Assembly (NCBI GenBank): GCA_021820065.1
Contig: JAKAEE010000010.1
Coordinates: 1-64,000 of the forward strand
DNA: 64,000 nucleotides
From: Bacteroidota bacterium
GTDB lineage: Bacteria; Bacteroidota; Ignavibacteria; Ignavibacteriales; Melioribacteraceae
Reading direction: 5' to 3'
Made by a program: the position numbers and the translations under genes. Under the pieces are notes generated by a model. It was not told where the DNA came from. It did no database searches and saw only the letters and a program-made list of their open reading frames with translations. Below, piece after piece: positions 34,487 through 43,921 of this stretch. Numbering within the stretch: position 1 is the stretch's first letter; every line of letters begins with the position of its first letter.

Positions 34487-35593
34487 ATGGGCAAAGCTAT
34501 TTTAATAATGGTTCTTGGGAGTATGTTGTTATTCGGAATGATTAACATGAATATTAATAACAACATGACCACGGCATCGCAATCATCATTCGATAGATAC
34601 AATGAGACCGAAGCAAGAAACGTTGCTAACAGCATTGCAGAAATGGCTATTGCCGAGGTTGGCGATTCGAATGCCTACCGCACTATTTCTCCCGTGAGTT
34701 TTACAAACGTATTTGGAGGGACGGGTTCTTATACTGTAACCGATACAACAATCGGCGGGCAGAGTATGATAAAGGTGAGAGCGAATTCCCTTTATGATGG
34801 AATTGCAAAATCAGTGACGGTAATAATTCAAGTCCCGCAAAATGAAAATTTTCCACCCGGAGTAAAAGGTGCTATTTCTACAAACAATGAGGTTCTTACT
34901 AGCGGAACGCTTACAGTGGACGGAAGAGATCACGATCTAAACGGAAACCTCACCGGTAATCCTGGGACATACGGAATATGGTCAACGGAAGATTTGACCA
35001 GACAAGGAAGTTCTGCAATTGGAGGTTACAACAGCGGGACAAACTATGCCCCTTCTTCAACACCGAATGCAAATTCATATGCTGAAGAACAGCTCGGGGG
35101 TTATCCTGCCACACCCGATAGTGTTATGGGAGGAACTCCTAACGGATTTCCCCCTGGAACTTTAAAGACTATTGCGCAAAGCGGATTCAATGGAAGTCAA
35201 TACGTTACAAATCCAAACTACTTGACCTATCCATTGAGCGGCGTTACTTATGTGGAAATACCATCAGGTTCTTCCTGGATTTCGTCAAACATTGATGGAA
35301 CAGGCATTCTGGTTATCCACAACTCGGCGCGTAATGCAATTATTAAAAATGAAAACATAGGGCAATTTAAAGGAATCATTATTGCCGATGATATTATTCA
35401 CATCCACACTACTATCATTGGCGCTATTATTGGTTTAACTACACATCCATCGGAAGGAAATTCTATAGGCAACGGAAGCGGGAACGTACTCTACTCTCGG
35501 CAGGCAGTTATGAATGCTGTTAACGGTGCATTGAACCAAAGTAACTATGGATACGCCAAGCACAGGATGAGCATCATTAAATGGTATGAATAA
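34487..35593 (+). CDS. PilX-like large membrane-anchored protein 3
   Basis: A 368-aa protein. An N-terminal hydrophobic helix (AILIMVLGSMLLFGMINM) is followed by SQSSFDRYNETEARNVANSI, which recalls the PilX/minor-pilin N-terminus. A long Gly/Ser/Asn-rich, beta-rich region follows, with repetitive IIADDIIHIHTTIIGAIIG hydrophobic strands. It is the largest and last gene of the set. There is no prepilin site and no secretion ATPase nearby. Confidence 0.5.
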   Translation: MGKAILIMVLGSMLLFGMINMNINNNMTTASQSSFDRYNETEARNVANSIAEMAIAEVGDSNAYRTISPVSFTNVFGGTGSYTVTDTTIGGQSMIKVRANSLYDGIAKSVTVIIQVPQNENFPPGVKGAISTNNEVLTSGTLTVDGRDHDLNGNLTGNPGTYGIWSTEDLTRQGSSAIGGYNSGTNYAPSSTPNANSYAEEQLGGYPATPDSVMGGTPNGFPPGTLKTIAQSGFNGSQYVTNPNYLTYPLSGVTYVEIPSGSSWISSNIDGTGILVIHNSARNAIIKNENIGQFKGIIIADDIIHIHTTIIGAIIGLTTHPSEGNSIGNGSGNVLYSRQAVMNAVNGALNQSNYGYAKHRMSIIKWYE

Positions 35594-35597
35594 AAAA

Positions 35598-35792
35598 CTA
35601 AGACTGGTTTAATAAATTTCTAAGCGCTTTTTCCAATTCAGTATGTTTGTACATATATCCCGCTACAAGTATTCGTGCATGTGTTACGCTAGCACCATCA
35701 AGAACCACTTCTGAGATCTCACCCTAAAGAATATTCAAAACAAGTGCCGGTATCTTAGAACGTTCCGCTTTTGTACCTTTTTTAAGCAGCGT
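35598..35792 (-). pseudogene. Relic of an unidentified gene
   Basis: Reading the minus strand from 35792 gives a coherent peptide, TLLKKGTKAERSKIPAL..., then an in-frame TAG, then GEISEVVLDGASVTHARILV...EKALRNLL and a stop at 35598. One internal stop and no start codon suggest a truncated, dead gene. I do not recognise the family. The rest of the 258-base gap before the DUF5686 gene shows nothing else. Confidence 0.4.
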
Positions 35793-35851
35793 TTATATTA
35801 TATTTTACAAAACAATTTCGCTAAATCAACATTTAAAATCGAGAAAGGTTA

Positions 35852-38302
35852 ATGAAAACCAGCTTTGCGCGATTACACATCACTGTTCTTTTGATAGTTT
35901 TTTGTTCAATTACATCTTCCGTTTTTTCACAGCAATTTCTTTTAAGCGGAAAAGTATTAGATAAGGCAACCCATTCGGCGCTCAGTTACGCAAACATACG
36001 AATTGACGGCACCTCATCCGGCACCTCAACAAATTATGAAGGAACATACCAGTTCCGGTTAAAACCCGGCAGTTACAGACTGATTGCATCATACATTGGT
36101 TACATGTCGGATACCATTGCAGTTTCGCTGGGCTCGAACAAACACGTTAACTTCGAGCTCCAGCAAGTTTCTGTTCATCTTTCAGAAATTACCGTTCTGC
36201 CCGGCGAAAATCCCGCGCTCGAAATTATTAGAAGGGCGATAGAAGCAAAACACAAAAGAAACGAGAAACTGGACTCGTATATATTTCACGCATACACAAA
36301 GGGAATTGTGAAAACCACGAAGGATTTTTCATCGTCCGGTTCCGGAGCGTCATTATCAATCGGCGTTAAAGATACCGGCAAACTTAAGATAACCGGCATA
36401 ATCGAAAATGAAAGTCTCGGCTATTTTAGAAAGCCGAATGAGTACAAAGATGAAATTGTTGCGCGCAAGCAAAGTGCCAATACGCCGGCATCGGTAAATA
36501 TTCTTACCGGCGGCAGATTGCTGCAAAATTTTTACACCGACGATATTCAATTTTTCAACCGGTCGCTGCCAAGTCCTATCTCCGACGACGCGCTTGACTA
36601 CTACGATTATCTGATTGAAGACACGCTGGCATTGGACAAGCAAACAGTTTTTAAAATCCATTTCGAGCCGCTAAAGAAAATCGATCCCGGTTTTGTCGGC
36701 AGCGTTTTCATAACAGATGGCACTTTCGCACTCGTAAAAATTAATGTTCATCTTAACGATGCCGCTAATCCGGGCAGACTTTTTAACGAAGTGAAAATTT
36801 TTCAGCAGTACACACCGTTCGCCAATAACATTTACATGCCGATAGATTACCGGATATTTGCAGACGGAAATTTTCTTGGGATGGTAAAGTTTGGATTTGA
36901 GCTCAACTCTATTTTCTACGATTACAAAATCAACACTCCAATTAACGATGACGTTTTCAACTCTGTAATTATAAAAGTGGTGCCCGACGCTGATAAGAAA
37001 GATTCTACTTTCTGGAAATCAACACAAACCATTGCAAACACTAACGAAGAACTTGAAGCGTACAAGAGAATTGACAGCCTTGAAGCGATACCGAAAACTT
37101 TTTCGGATAGGTTTTCGCTTCTTTCGACAACGATAAGGTTGAATGACAATATTTCAATTACCGGACCGTTGGCGCTTTATTCATTCAACCCTGTTCAAGG
37201 GCACACTCTAAATTTCGGCTCTGACTTTTATCAGATTGACGACAAACGATTAAACACTGGACTCGATCTTGCTTATGGTTTTTCAGACAAAAAATTCACA
37301 ACAGATTTTTACGCGATTTACTATCTCGGAGATTACAGAACAACATCCGTTTCAATAAGAGCATTCAACAAAGTTACTGATCTGTTTTCCGAATCGATTC
37401 ATTATAACAAATTAACATCGACGCTTACCAGTCTTTTCGGCAAGTACGATTTTCGTGATTACTACTATACAAAAGGTTTATCGCTAAATATTTGGGCAGA
37501 TGTTTTTCCGGTGCTGCGATTGGGAGTCGGCTATATGAACAGAACCGACAACAGCGCAATTAACAATTCGGATTTTTCAATATTGAACAAGAGTAAATCA
37601 TATAACGTAAACATTCCTATCTATGATACCAGAGTCAGTGCGCTCACAGCGGGCTTTCGTCTCGACTTCAGAAAATATTTTGAGGACGGCTACTTCCGAA
37701 GAAAGATTTCAATAGGAAGTTCCTATCCAACCCTATCCGGAGATGTAGTTTTTAGCAACACTGGTTTTCTGAAAAGCAATCTTGATTTCACAACCTACAA
37801 ACTCACCGTTAATGGTTATTGGAACACTTTCAAATCAGCGAGAATGAACTATACCCTGACCGGGATCTACTCTGACGGACAGGTACCGTTTCAAATGATG
37901 TATTCGCTTCCGGGAAATATTGAGAGCGCAAGTCAATCTCATACTTTTAGAACGCTCGGCGCCTCTAAAATTTTTGGCGACCGTGCACTTACACTTTTTA
38001 TCGAACATGATTTCAACGACGAACTTTTTAGATTGCTGGGATTGGGTTTCCTTGTTGATTGGCAAATCAATTTAAGCGCTCATTTCAATGCCGCGCTTCT
38101 TGAAATCTCGCCCAAGAGTAAAAGCATTTTACCAAATCAATTGAATTTTTCCCCTCCGCCAGAGGAATTTTTGAAACCGTTTTACGAAATTGGTTTCGGA
38201 ATCGGGCACCCTTTGTTTCCGTTCAGGCTCGAGTTTACTTGGAAGCTGAATCATTTTAACGGTAATAATTTCGTCATCGGCATAAATACACCAATGCTTT
38301 AA
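35852..38302 (+). CDS. DUF5686 outer-membrane protein with carboxypeptidase-like regulatory domain
   Basis: An 816-aa protein with a signal peptide (to about residue 27), a carboxypeptidase-regulatory-like beta sandwich (about 28-115: GKVLDKATHSALSYANIRI, YRLIASYIGY) and a long DUF5686 region. That region resembles an outer-membrane barrel with periplasmic extension (NPALEIIRRAIEAKHKRNEK is the typical entry). It is common in Bacteroidota, and the function is unknown. It lies 9 bases before a secreted amylase gene, so the two may be co-expressed. Confidence 0.85.
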   Translation: MKTSFARLHITVLLIVFCSITSSVFSQQFLLSGKVLDKATHSALSYANIRIDGTSSGTSTNYEGTYQFRLKPGSYRLIASYIGYMSDTIAVSLGSNKHVNFELQQVSVHLSEITVLPGENPALEIIRRAIEAKHKRNEKLDSYIFHAYTKGIVKTTKDFSSSGSGASLSIGVKDTGKLKITGIIENESLGYFRKPNEYKDEIVARKQSANTPASVNILTGGRLLQNFYTDDIQFFNRSLPSPISDDALDYYDYLIEDTLALDKQTVFKIHFEPLKKIDPGFVGSVFITDGTFALVKINVHLNDAANPGRLFNEVKIFQQYTPFANNIYMPIDYRIFADGNFLGMVKFGFELNSIFYDYKINTPINDDVFNSVIIKVVPDADKKDSTFWKSTQTIANTNEELEAYKRIDSLEAIPKTFSDRFSLLSTTIRLNDNISITGPLALYSFNPVQGHTLNFGSDFYQIDDKRLNTGLDLAYGFSDKKFTTDFYAIYYLGDYRTTSVSIRAFNKVTDLFSESIHYNKLTSTLTSLFGKYDFRDYYYTKGLSLNIWADVFPVLRLGVGYMNRTDNSAINNSDFSILNKSKSYNVNIPIYDTRVSALTAGFRLDFRKYFEDGYFRRKISIGSSYPTLSGDVVFSNTGFLKSNLDFTTYKLTVNGYWNTFKSARMNYTLTGIYSDGQVPFQMMYSLPGNIESASQSHTFRTLGASKIFGDRALTLFIEHDFNDELFRLLGLGFLVDWQINLSAHFNAALLEISPKSKSILPNQLNFSPPPEEFLKPFYEIGFGIGHPLFPFRLEFTWKLNHFNGNNFVIGINTPML

Positions 38303-38311
38303 GAACAAGGG

Positions 38312-40153
38312 ATGAAAATGAAAAAAATAAAATTTCTTTTTTGCTTACTTGCATTGCCGGTTTTTCTTTCGGCACAAACCATAGTTATCAATAAAATAGA
38401 GCCTGGCAATTGGTGGGCGGGAATGAAGCTGAACAAAATCCAATTGATGGTTTACGGTGAAAATCTAAACGGAGTCTCTGCAAAGTTCAACACATCAAAC
38501 ATAAAGGTCGAGAAGGTTCATAAAATTACCAATCCCGCTTATGCCTTCATCGATATTACGATAAGCAAAAACATTGCGCCGGACAATTATGAGTTGATTC
38601 TGACCAAAGGAAATGTAAAGACATCCGTTAAGTTCCCAATTTTGAAAAGAGAGAACGGCAAAAAACGCTTTCAAGGTTTTTCCGATAAGGATGTGATCTA
38701 TCTTATCATGCCGGACCGATTTGACGACGGCGACGTTTCGAATGATTCGATACCGGGTTACTCCGATTACATGAACAAGATTCCCGGACAAGGGCGCGCC
38801 GGCGGCGACATTCAAGGAATGATTGACCGGCTTGACTACATTAAAGATTTGGGATTCACAACTATTTGGTCAACGCCGGTAACGGAAAACAACACTTTCC
38901 GTTCATATCATGGTTACGCGACAACAAATTTTTATAAAGTTGATCCGCGCTTGGGATCGAACGAACTTTACAAAACTTTTGTTGATGACGCTCATAAGAA
39001 AGGGCTAAAAGTTATTCTCGATCACGTTTCGAATCATTGCAGCGACGATCATCCGTGGATAAAAAATTTGCCTACACCGGATTGGCTGAACGGAACAGTT
39101 GAAAATCATCTTAACGCAGATCATAACAAGATGGAATTTACCGATCCGTATGCGGACAGTTCAACGATCAAACATATTGAGCAGGGTTGGTTTGTTAATT
39201 CCATGCCGGACTTAAACGGTGCAAATCCTTTCGTCGCCAATTACATAATTGAAAATACAATTTGGTGGGTTGAGTATGCCGGCTTGGACGGAATCCGCGA
39301 AGACACTTATCCGTACAACAATCAAAAATTTATGGCGCGATGGGCAAAAACCATTTTGAATGAATACCCCACATTGAACATCGTGGGCGAAGTGTGGACA
39401 GGCGAACCGGCATTTCTTGCCGGCTATCAGAAAGATACTTTTCTGCCGAGACATTTCAACACAAACCTTCCCGCGTTAACTGATTTCGGTTTACGCGATG
39501 TGTTTGTAAAATACTTGTCCGATAAAAATAATTTGTTTAACATTTTTGAATTGCTTGCAAAAGATTATTTGTATAAAAATCCGAACAACCTGGTTACGTT
39601 TGTCGATAATCACGATCTGCCGCGTGTGATGTATTTTGCCAAAGGCAATTTTGACAAAGCAAAAATCGTTTATACAATTCTGTTAACAACTCGCGGTATT
39701 CCGGAAATTTTCTACGGTTCCGAAATAGGAATGGTTGGAACTACCGACGATGGGACGCTCCGGGTTCCGTTCCCCGGAGGTTTTCCGCACGATACCAGAA
39801 ATGCTTTTACAAGAGAAGGCAGAACGCCTGAAGAGAATGATCTTTTTAATTTCTTGAGGGAATTGCTTCATCAGCGGGAAAAATTTTCGGCTCTATCCCA
39901 AGGAAGACTTGCTCATTTTCCACCTAGCAAGAATCTTTATTTCTATTTCAGAATTTTAGGCAAAGAAAAAATGCTGGTCGTAATAAACGATAGCAAGGAT
40001 ATTAATGTTGCCGATCTCTCCGTTGCAAAAGATTTGATTTCTAAAAATTCAAAACTGGTAAATGTAAAAACGGGCGCGGCAACAAATTTGGATTCAACAA
40101 TGCGGTTGGAAGTAGCGGGCATGAGCGCGGAGATTTTTAAAATATCTGAGTGA
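38312..40153 (+). CDS. Secreted alpha-amylase family glycoside hydrolase (GH13, SusA-like)
   Basis: A 613-aa protein with a signal peptide (ending LSAQ), a cyclomaltodextrinase-type N-terminal beta domain (about 22-115) and a GH13 barrel. The barrel has LIMPDRFDDGDVSND, ILDHVSNHC (region I), GLDGIREDTYPY (region II with the nucleophile Asp), VGEVWTGEP (region III acid/base Glu) and TFVDNHDLPR (region IV Asp). This resembles periplasmic SusA/neopullulanase enzymes that cut alpha-glucans. No SusC/D pair is adjacent. Confidence 0.92.
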   Translation: MKMKKIKFLFCLLALPVFLSAQTIVINKIEPGNWWAGMKLNKIQLMVYGENLNGVSAKFNTSNIKVEKVHKITNPAYAFIDITISKNIAPDNYELILTKGNVKTSVKFPILKRENGKKRFQGFSDKDVIYLIMPDRFDDGDVSNDSIPGYSDYMNKIPGQGRAGGDIQGMIDRLDYIKDLGFTTIWSTPVTENNTFRSYHGYATTNFYKVDPRLGSNELYKTFVDDAHKKGLKVILDHVSNHCSDDHPWIKNLPTPDWLNGTVENHLNADHNKMEFTDPYADSSTIKHIEQGWFVNSMPDLNGANPFVANYIIENTIWWVEYAGLDGIREDTYPYNNQKFMARWAKTILNEYPTLNIVGEVWTGEPAFLAGYQKDTFLPRHFNTNLPALTDFGLRDVFVKYLSDKNNLFNIFELLAKDYLYKNPNNLVTFVDNHDLPRVMYFAKGNFDKAKIVYTILLTTRGIPEIFYGSEIGMVGTTDDGTLRVPFPGGFPHDTRNAFTREGRTPEENDLFNFLRELLHQREKFSALSQGRLAHFPPSKNLYFYFRILGKEKMLVVINDSKDINVADLSVAKDLISKNSKLVNVKTGAATNLDSTMRLEVAGMSAEIFKISE

Positions 40154-40158
40154 TCGGT

Positions 40159-41745
40159 TTAATTTCTGAAGACCACCGTAAAAGTTGTTCCCTTTCCCTT
40201 TTGGCTTTCAACTGTTATGGTTGCGTTGTTCAACTCGCAATGTTTCTTCGCAATGGCTAATCCCAGACCCATTCCTTCAAACGATCTGGCATAAGTATTA
40301 TCTTCTTGAGAAAAAACCTTGAACAAAAGAGGCAGGTAGTCTTCGCGAATTCCAACGCCGGTATCTGTAACTTCAACGGTTATTTGGTTATTCTCATTGC
40401 GGTATAGAACGGTTTCAACCTTGCCGGATTTAGTGTACTTAACTGCGTTATCTATCAACTGATTGAAAATCTGGTAAACACTATGTTTATCGGCTACCAT
40501 TCCGGCTTCTGTAAGATTATTTATCAAAGAGAATTTGAGATTGTTGCCCGCAGCTGCAATGCGATACTTTTTATAAATGTCGTTGAGAACATCTTCTACC
40601 AAATCTATTTGCTCTATGTTGTAATCATAAGTGCCGGTTTGAAGCTGAGACATTTCGAGTATAAGATCGATAGTGCGCTGAATCCTTCTACCCTCGCGTT
40701 CGATGATGTTAATACTCTCGCAGACATCCTTGTTGGTACTTTCATCAAGATCAAGTTTCATCAGATTCGTAAAATTCATAATCACGTTCAGCGGCGTTCT
40801 AATCTCATGAGAAATCGTTGCAAGGAATTCCGATTTCAATTCTTCGGATTTTCTTTTTTGACGCGATGCTTCAAGAAATGCCGCTTCAGCTTTTTTCTTT
40901 TCCGTAATATCCTGAACAATACCTTCGTAGTAAGCAAGCATTCCGTTTTCATCCCTTACCGCGCGTGCTGTTTCGCGAAGATAAACCAATGTACCGTCCT
41001 TCATCACCCATTCCGATTCAAAATCTTTGAGCTTGCCGTATTTCTTTAACGCTTTCTTGAATCCTTCTCTTTTATCCAGACTTAGTATGCAATACTCTTC
41101 AAAATTTAATTCATCAAAAAAGTTTGCGGACGAATACCCCAGCATGTTAAGAAAGATGTTGTTAACGCTTTTTAATTTACCGTCGAAGTAGATCTGATAA
41201 TAACCGATTGTAGCGTTATCGTAGATTTGAAGAATCAGTTTGTCGTTTTGCTCGCTGGTGTGCCGGTGATTTTTTATTTCCGTAATGTCTTTGTTGCAAA
41301 CGTGTCTGCCGATATAATTGTCATCGTCGTCATAAACCGCTTGGCAAACACTTGCTATCCATCTAATCTCGCCGCTTTTGGATATAATTCTGTACTCGTC
41401 TGTGCAAAGGTTATTTCCTTCAGCAATTAGTCTGTCATGCTTATCCAGTTTTTCAACATCTTCGGGATAAATGATTTTTCTTAGGAAGTCTTTATCGGTT
41501 AACATTTCTTCCGCATCATAGCCGGTTATCATTTTGCACGACGGTGAAACATAATTTACGGATGAGTCCGGGTTTATCCAGTAAATCCAGTCATCTGAAA
41601 ACTCGGCGATTATTTTGTAAAATTTTTCTCGACATGCCATGCAAATACTGGAGGTATCACTATTACTTTTATCTTGATGATCGGTAAGGTTTTCGGCGGT
41701 TTTGAAATTTCCTGCTAATGATGTTATAACATTTTCATTTAGCAT
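40159..41745 (-). CDS. Multi-PAS sensor histidine kinase
   Basis: A 528-aa soluble hybrid-less kinase with two PAS domains (about residues 40-165 and 170-285; each followed by a PAC-type ITEKKK/ITEIKN ending), a HisKA domain with phospho-acceptor His in ATISHEIRTPLNVIMNF, and a HATPase_c domain with DNAVKYTKSG, DTGVGI and GMGLGLAI. No membrane helix, so it senses a cytosolic cue. AAGGAG lies 8 bases before ATG 41745, which fixes the start. It is downstream of a LytTR regulator and kinase pair on the same strand. Confidence 0.9.
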   Translation of the reverse strand: MLNENVITSLAGNFKTAENLTDHQDKSNSDTSSICMACREKFYKIIAEFSDDWIYWINPDSSVNYVSPSCKMITGYDAEEMLTDKDFLRKIIYPEDVEKLDKHDRLIAEGNNLCTDEYRIISKSGEIRWIASVCQAVYDDDDNYIGRHVCNKDITEIKNHRHTSEQNDKLILQIYDNATIGYYQIYFDGKLKSVNNIFLNMLGYSSANFFDELNFEEYCILSLDKREGFKKALKKYGKLKDFESEWVMKDGTLVYLRETARAVRDENGMLAYYEGIVQDITEKKKAEAAFLEASRQKRKSEELKSEFLATISHEIRTPLNVIMNFTNLMKLDLDESTNKDVCESINIIEREGRRIQRTIDLILEMSQLQTGTYDYNIEQIDLVEDVLNDIYKKYRIAAAGNNLKFSLINNLTEAGMVADKHSVYQIFNQLIDNAVKYTKSGKVETVLYRNENNQITVEVTDTGVGIREDYLPLLFKVFSQEDNTYARSFEGMGLGLAIAKKHCELNNATITVESQKGKGTTFTVVFRN

Positions 41746-41799
41746 GTAAGTAGCTCCTTTCAAATTGCCATTTTTTCAAACAACGTGCGGAAAAAAGAA

Positions 41800-41858
41800 A
41801 GTGGAATTGAAAACTTTTACAATCCTCCCAGCCAAAAGGATGTCATTTCAATTCCACT
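41800..41858. promoter_or_regulatory. 13-bp perfect inverted repeat upstream of the PAS kinase
   Basis: AGTGGAATTGAAA (41800-41812) and TTTCAATTCCACT (41846-41858) are exact reverse complements separated by 33 bases. The repeat ends 55 bases upstream of the kinase ATG and about 100 bases downstream of the LytTR gene. It could be an operator, an attenuator stem or a small mobile repeat. Confidence 0.55.
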
Positions 41859-41956
41859 CAGAGGGTGCGGTACAAAGGTAACCTCCAAAGTTAAAAATTC
41901 TAATTACTATGAGACGAACGATGAAATAATGCGACGAGCGATAAGAGTATATCTTT

Positions 41957-42757
41957 TTAGAGCAGTTTTTTGAATGTGTGGCTGTATCTTTGACTCACCA
42001 CCAGTTTCTCATGGTATCCTTTCATGCTCACCTGAAGCCGATAGCTGCTGATCGGTTCGAACTTTTCTGCATAATCAACATTTATCATTGCCTGTTTGTG
42101 AATTCTAACAAACTTGTTCTTTGGTAATTTCTCTTCCCAGTAAATCATAGATTTGCGAAGGAAAAACTTTTTCTCGCCGTAAAGATAAAGCTGAGTATAA
42201 TCTCTAAGCGTCCTGATCAAAACAATATTCTTCACGGGATAAAAGCCGGGATTCCTTTTGTCGTTAATGAAAATATGATCTGCGTAGTTAAGATGTTTTT
42301 TGTTTTTTTTCGTTTTGCCGGATAATAATCCGTTGCCTGCCGTCGTGCCGGATTCTTCGTCTTTTGTAGTAACTCTGTTCAGGAACTGCTGCCTTTTTCT
42401 AAACTGCGAAGATATTGCGCTGATAAGTTCTTCCGACGTAAATGGTTTTGTTATATAATCGTCCGCGCCAAGAATCATTCCCTTGCGAAGATCTTCTCTT
42501 TGGGTTTTTGCAGTCAAAAAAATAAAAACCGGAATTGCAAAGTCTTCGTGCTTTTTTAATTCTGCCAACAATTTGTAGCCGCTGTAATCCGGAAGCATTA
42601 TATCGCATAAGATCAGGTCAGGTTTGAATTCAACCATCAGTTTCAATCCGTCCATCCCGTTATAAGCTGAAGAAACATCGTAGTCGTGTTCTTTAAGCAG
42701 CAGAACAACATTTTCTGCAAGATCAATGTTGTCTTCAATCAGCAGTATTTTTTTCAT
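41957..42757 (-). CDS. LytTR-family response regulator
   Basis: A 266-aa protein with an N-terminal receiver domain (about 1-120; phospho-acceptor Asp in LILCDIMLPDYSG, conserved Lys in YITKPF) and a C-terminal LytTR DNA-binding domain (about 165-266; IVLIRTLRDYTQLYL, KFVRIHKQAMINVDY). It should bind paired direct repeats upstream of target genes. It lies six bases downstream of the small kinase at 42764, its likely partner. Confidence 0.92.
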   Translation of the reverse strand: MKKILLIEDNIDLAENVVLLLKEHDYDVSSAYNGMDGLKLMVEFKPDLILCDIMLPDYSGYKLLAELKKHEDFAIPVFIFLTAKTQREDLRKGMILGADDYITKPFTSEELISAISSQFRKRQQFLNRVTTKDEESGTTAGNGLLSGKTKKNKKHLNYADHIFINDKRNPGFYPVKNIVLIRTLRDYTQLYLYGEKKFFLRKSMIYWEEKLPKNKFVRIHKQAMINVDYAEKFEPISSYRLQVSMKGYHEKLVVSQRYSHTFKKLL

Positions 42758-42763
42758 TTACGA

Positions 42764-43537
42764 TTACCGTGGAATTGATACGCGAAATTGAGTTCCTTTG
42801 TTTACTTCGCTTGCACACTGAATCCGTGCTTTATGAATTTGTCCCAACTTCTTCACAATCGCTAAACCAAGTCCCGCGCCGGGAATAGTTGAAACATTTT
42901 TGCCTCTAAAGAACGGTTGGAAAAGATTTTCAAGATCAGCTTTGTTGATGCCGATGCCTTCGTCGCGAATTGTGAACTCAACAAATTTCTTTTCCGTTTT
43001 AATATCCATCTGAATCTGTCCGCCTTGCGGCGAAAACTTGATTGCATTGTTAATGATATTTAAAAGAATTTGTTTCAGAATGAATTCGTTGCATTTAATT
43101 GCGTTCAATCCGCTTTCGATATTTACGTTAACATAATGAGTGCTGCTGATATTCACGGCAACCTCATCAAGAATATCATTGATGAATTTTCTGAGGTTGA
43201 TCTTCTTTAGTTTTAGTTTCTCCTTTGACGATCCGAACTTATAAAGAGCGGTAATCCGATCAACGGTATCTGTCAAATAGTTAATTGATCTTTTGATTTT
43301 TGAGATAATCTCAATCTGGCGTGCTGTATTTTCTTTCTCGATATACAGTTCAAGCAAATCAACAGAGCTTTGCAAGGTCGATAGCGGAGTTCTGAATTGA
43401 TGAGAAGTTGACGTGATAAATTCCGACTGAAGTTTTTTTAACCTCGTGTTAAAAACGTTTTTCTGTTTTAAAAAACTAACGGTGCGATGTTTCGGATTTC
43501 CCGCGCCGGTTTTCAAATTTTTCTTTTTTTGATTCAT
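42764..43537 (-). CDS. Sensorless histidine kinase
   Basis: A 257-aa kinase consisting of HisKA (His in STSHQFRTPLSTLQSS near residue 40) and HATPase_c (NNAIKFSPQGG, DEGIGINKADL, GAGLGLAIVKKLG) only. There is no transmembrane or sensory domain, so input must come from an interacting protein. It is the first gene of the kinase-LytTR unit. Confidence 0.9.
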   Translation of the reverse strand: MNQKKKNLKTGAGNPKHRTVSFLKQKNVFNTRLKKLQSEFITSTSHQFRTPLSTLQSSVDLLELYIEKENTARQIEIISKIKRSINYLTDTVDRITALYKFGSSKEKLKLKKINLRKFINDILDEVAVNISSTHYVNVNIESGLNAIKCNEFILKQILLNIINNAIKFSPQGGQIQMDIKTEKKFVEFTIRDEGIGINKADLENLFQPFFRGKNVSTIPGAGLGLAIVKKLGQIHKARIQCASEVNKGTQFRVSIPR

Positions 43538-43717
43538 CTTTTCTCCCCTGCCTTTTGTTATTTGGAGCTCACCTTACGCAGTTTTTGGGAATCCATCCCT
43601 TTTGGGTCTCCTTTCTTTATTGAGATCTCAAGTTATTTTTCTTAGACCACTAAAGGAAGTGAGACCTTCTTTTCTAATTTACCGGGAATAGTTAAATGAA
43701 TTTCTTGCTCTCTCATG

Positions 43718-43765
43718 CTCTTGATCATGCTCTTGATCATGCTCTTGATCATGCTCTTGATCATG
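43718..43765. repeat. Tandem repeat, four 12-bp units
   Basis: CTCTTGATCATG is repeated exactly four times, with degenerate copies on both sides. It lies in a 384-base gap (43538-43921) without a convincing gene. Confidence 0.85.
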
Positions 43766-43817
43766 TTCATGTTCTATAACATACTTATTCAGAGCAAAGA
43801 TAGGACTAAGAACGATA

Positions 43818-43881
43818 GCCTGCCTCGACTTGCGCTGCCTCGATTCATCCATCGTGCCGAAGCGGGTCGGGCAAGGCGGGC
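43818..43881. repeat. GC-rich palindromic repeat
   Basis: GCCTGCCT near 43818 and AGGCGGGC near 43874 are near-complementary and enclose two TGCCTCGA copies and a CGTGCCGAAGCGGG block. The GGCGGGCATG end resembles the insertion in dxr (GGCGGACATG). Confidence 0.5.
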
Positions 43882-43921
43882 ATGAGCAAGATTTCACCTT
43901 TCTTTTTTTGCGTAACTTAAA

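Noticed and set aside
43718..43765. Regular repeats that might suggest a CRISPR array
   Set aside because: The units are only 12 bp and directly adjacent without spacers, and there are no cas genes. It is an ordinary tandem repeat.
43679..43897. A 72-codon minus-strand frame with repeated EHDQ units
   Set aside because: It is the translation of a 12-bp tandem repeat plus a palindromic repeat, with no ribosome binding site or family resemblance. It is kept only as repeats.
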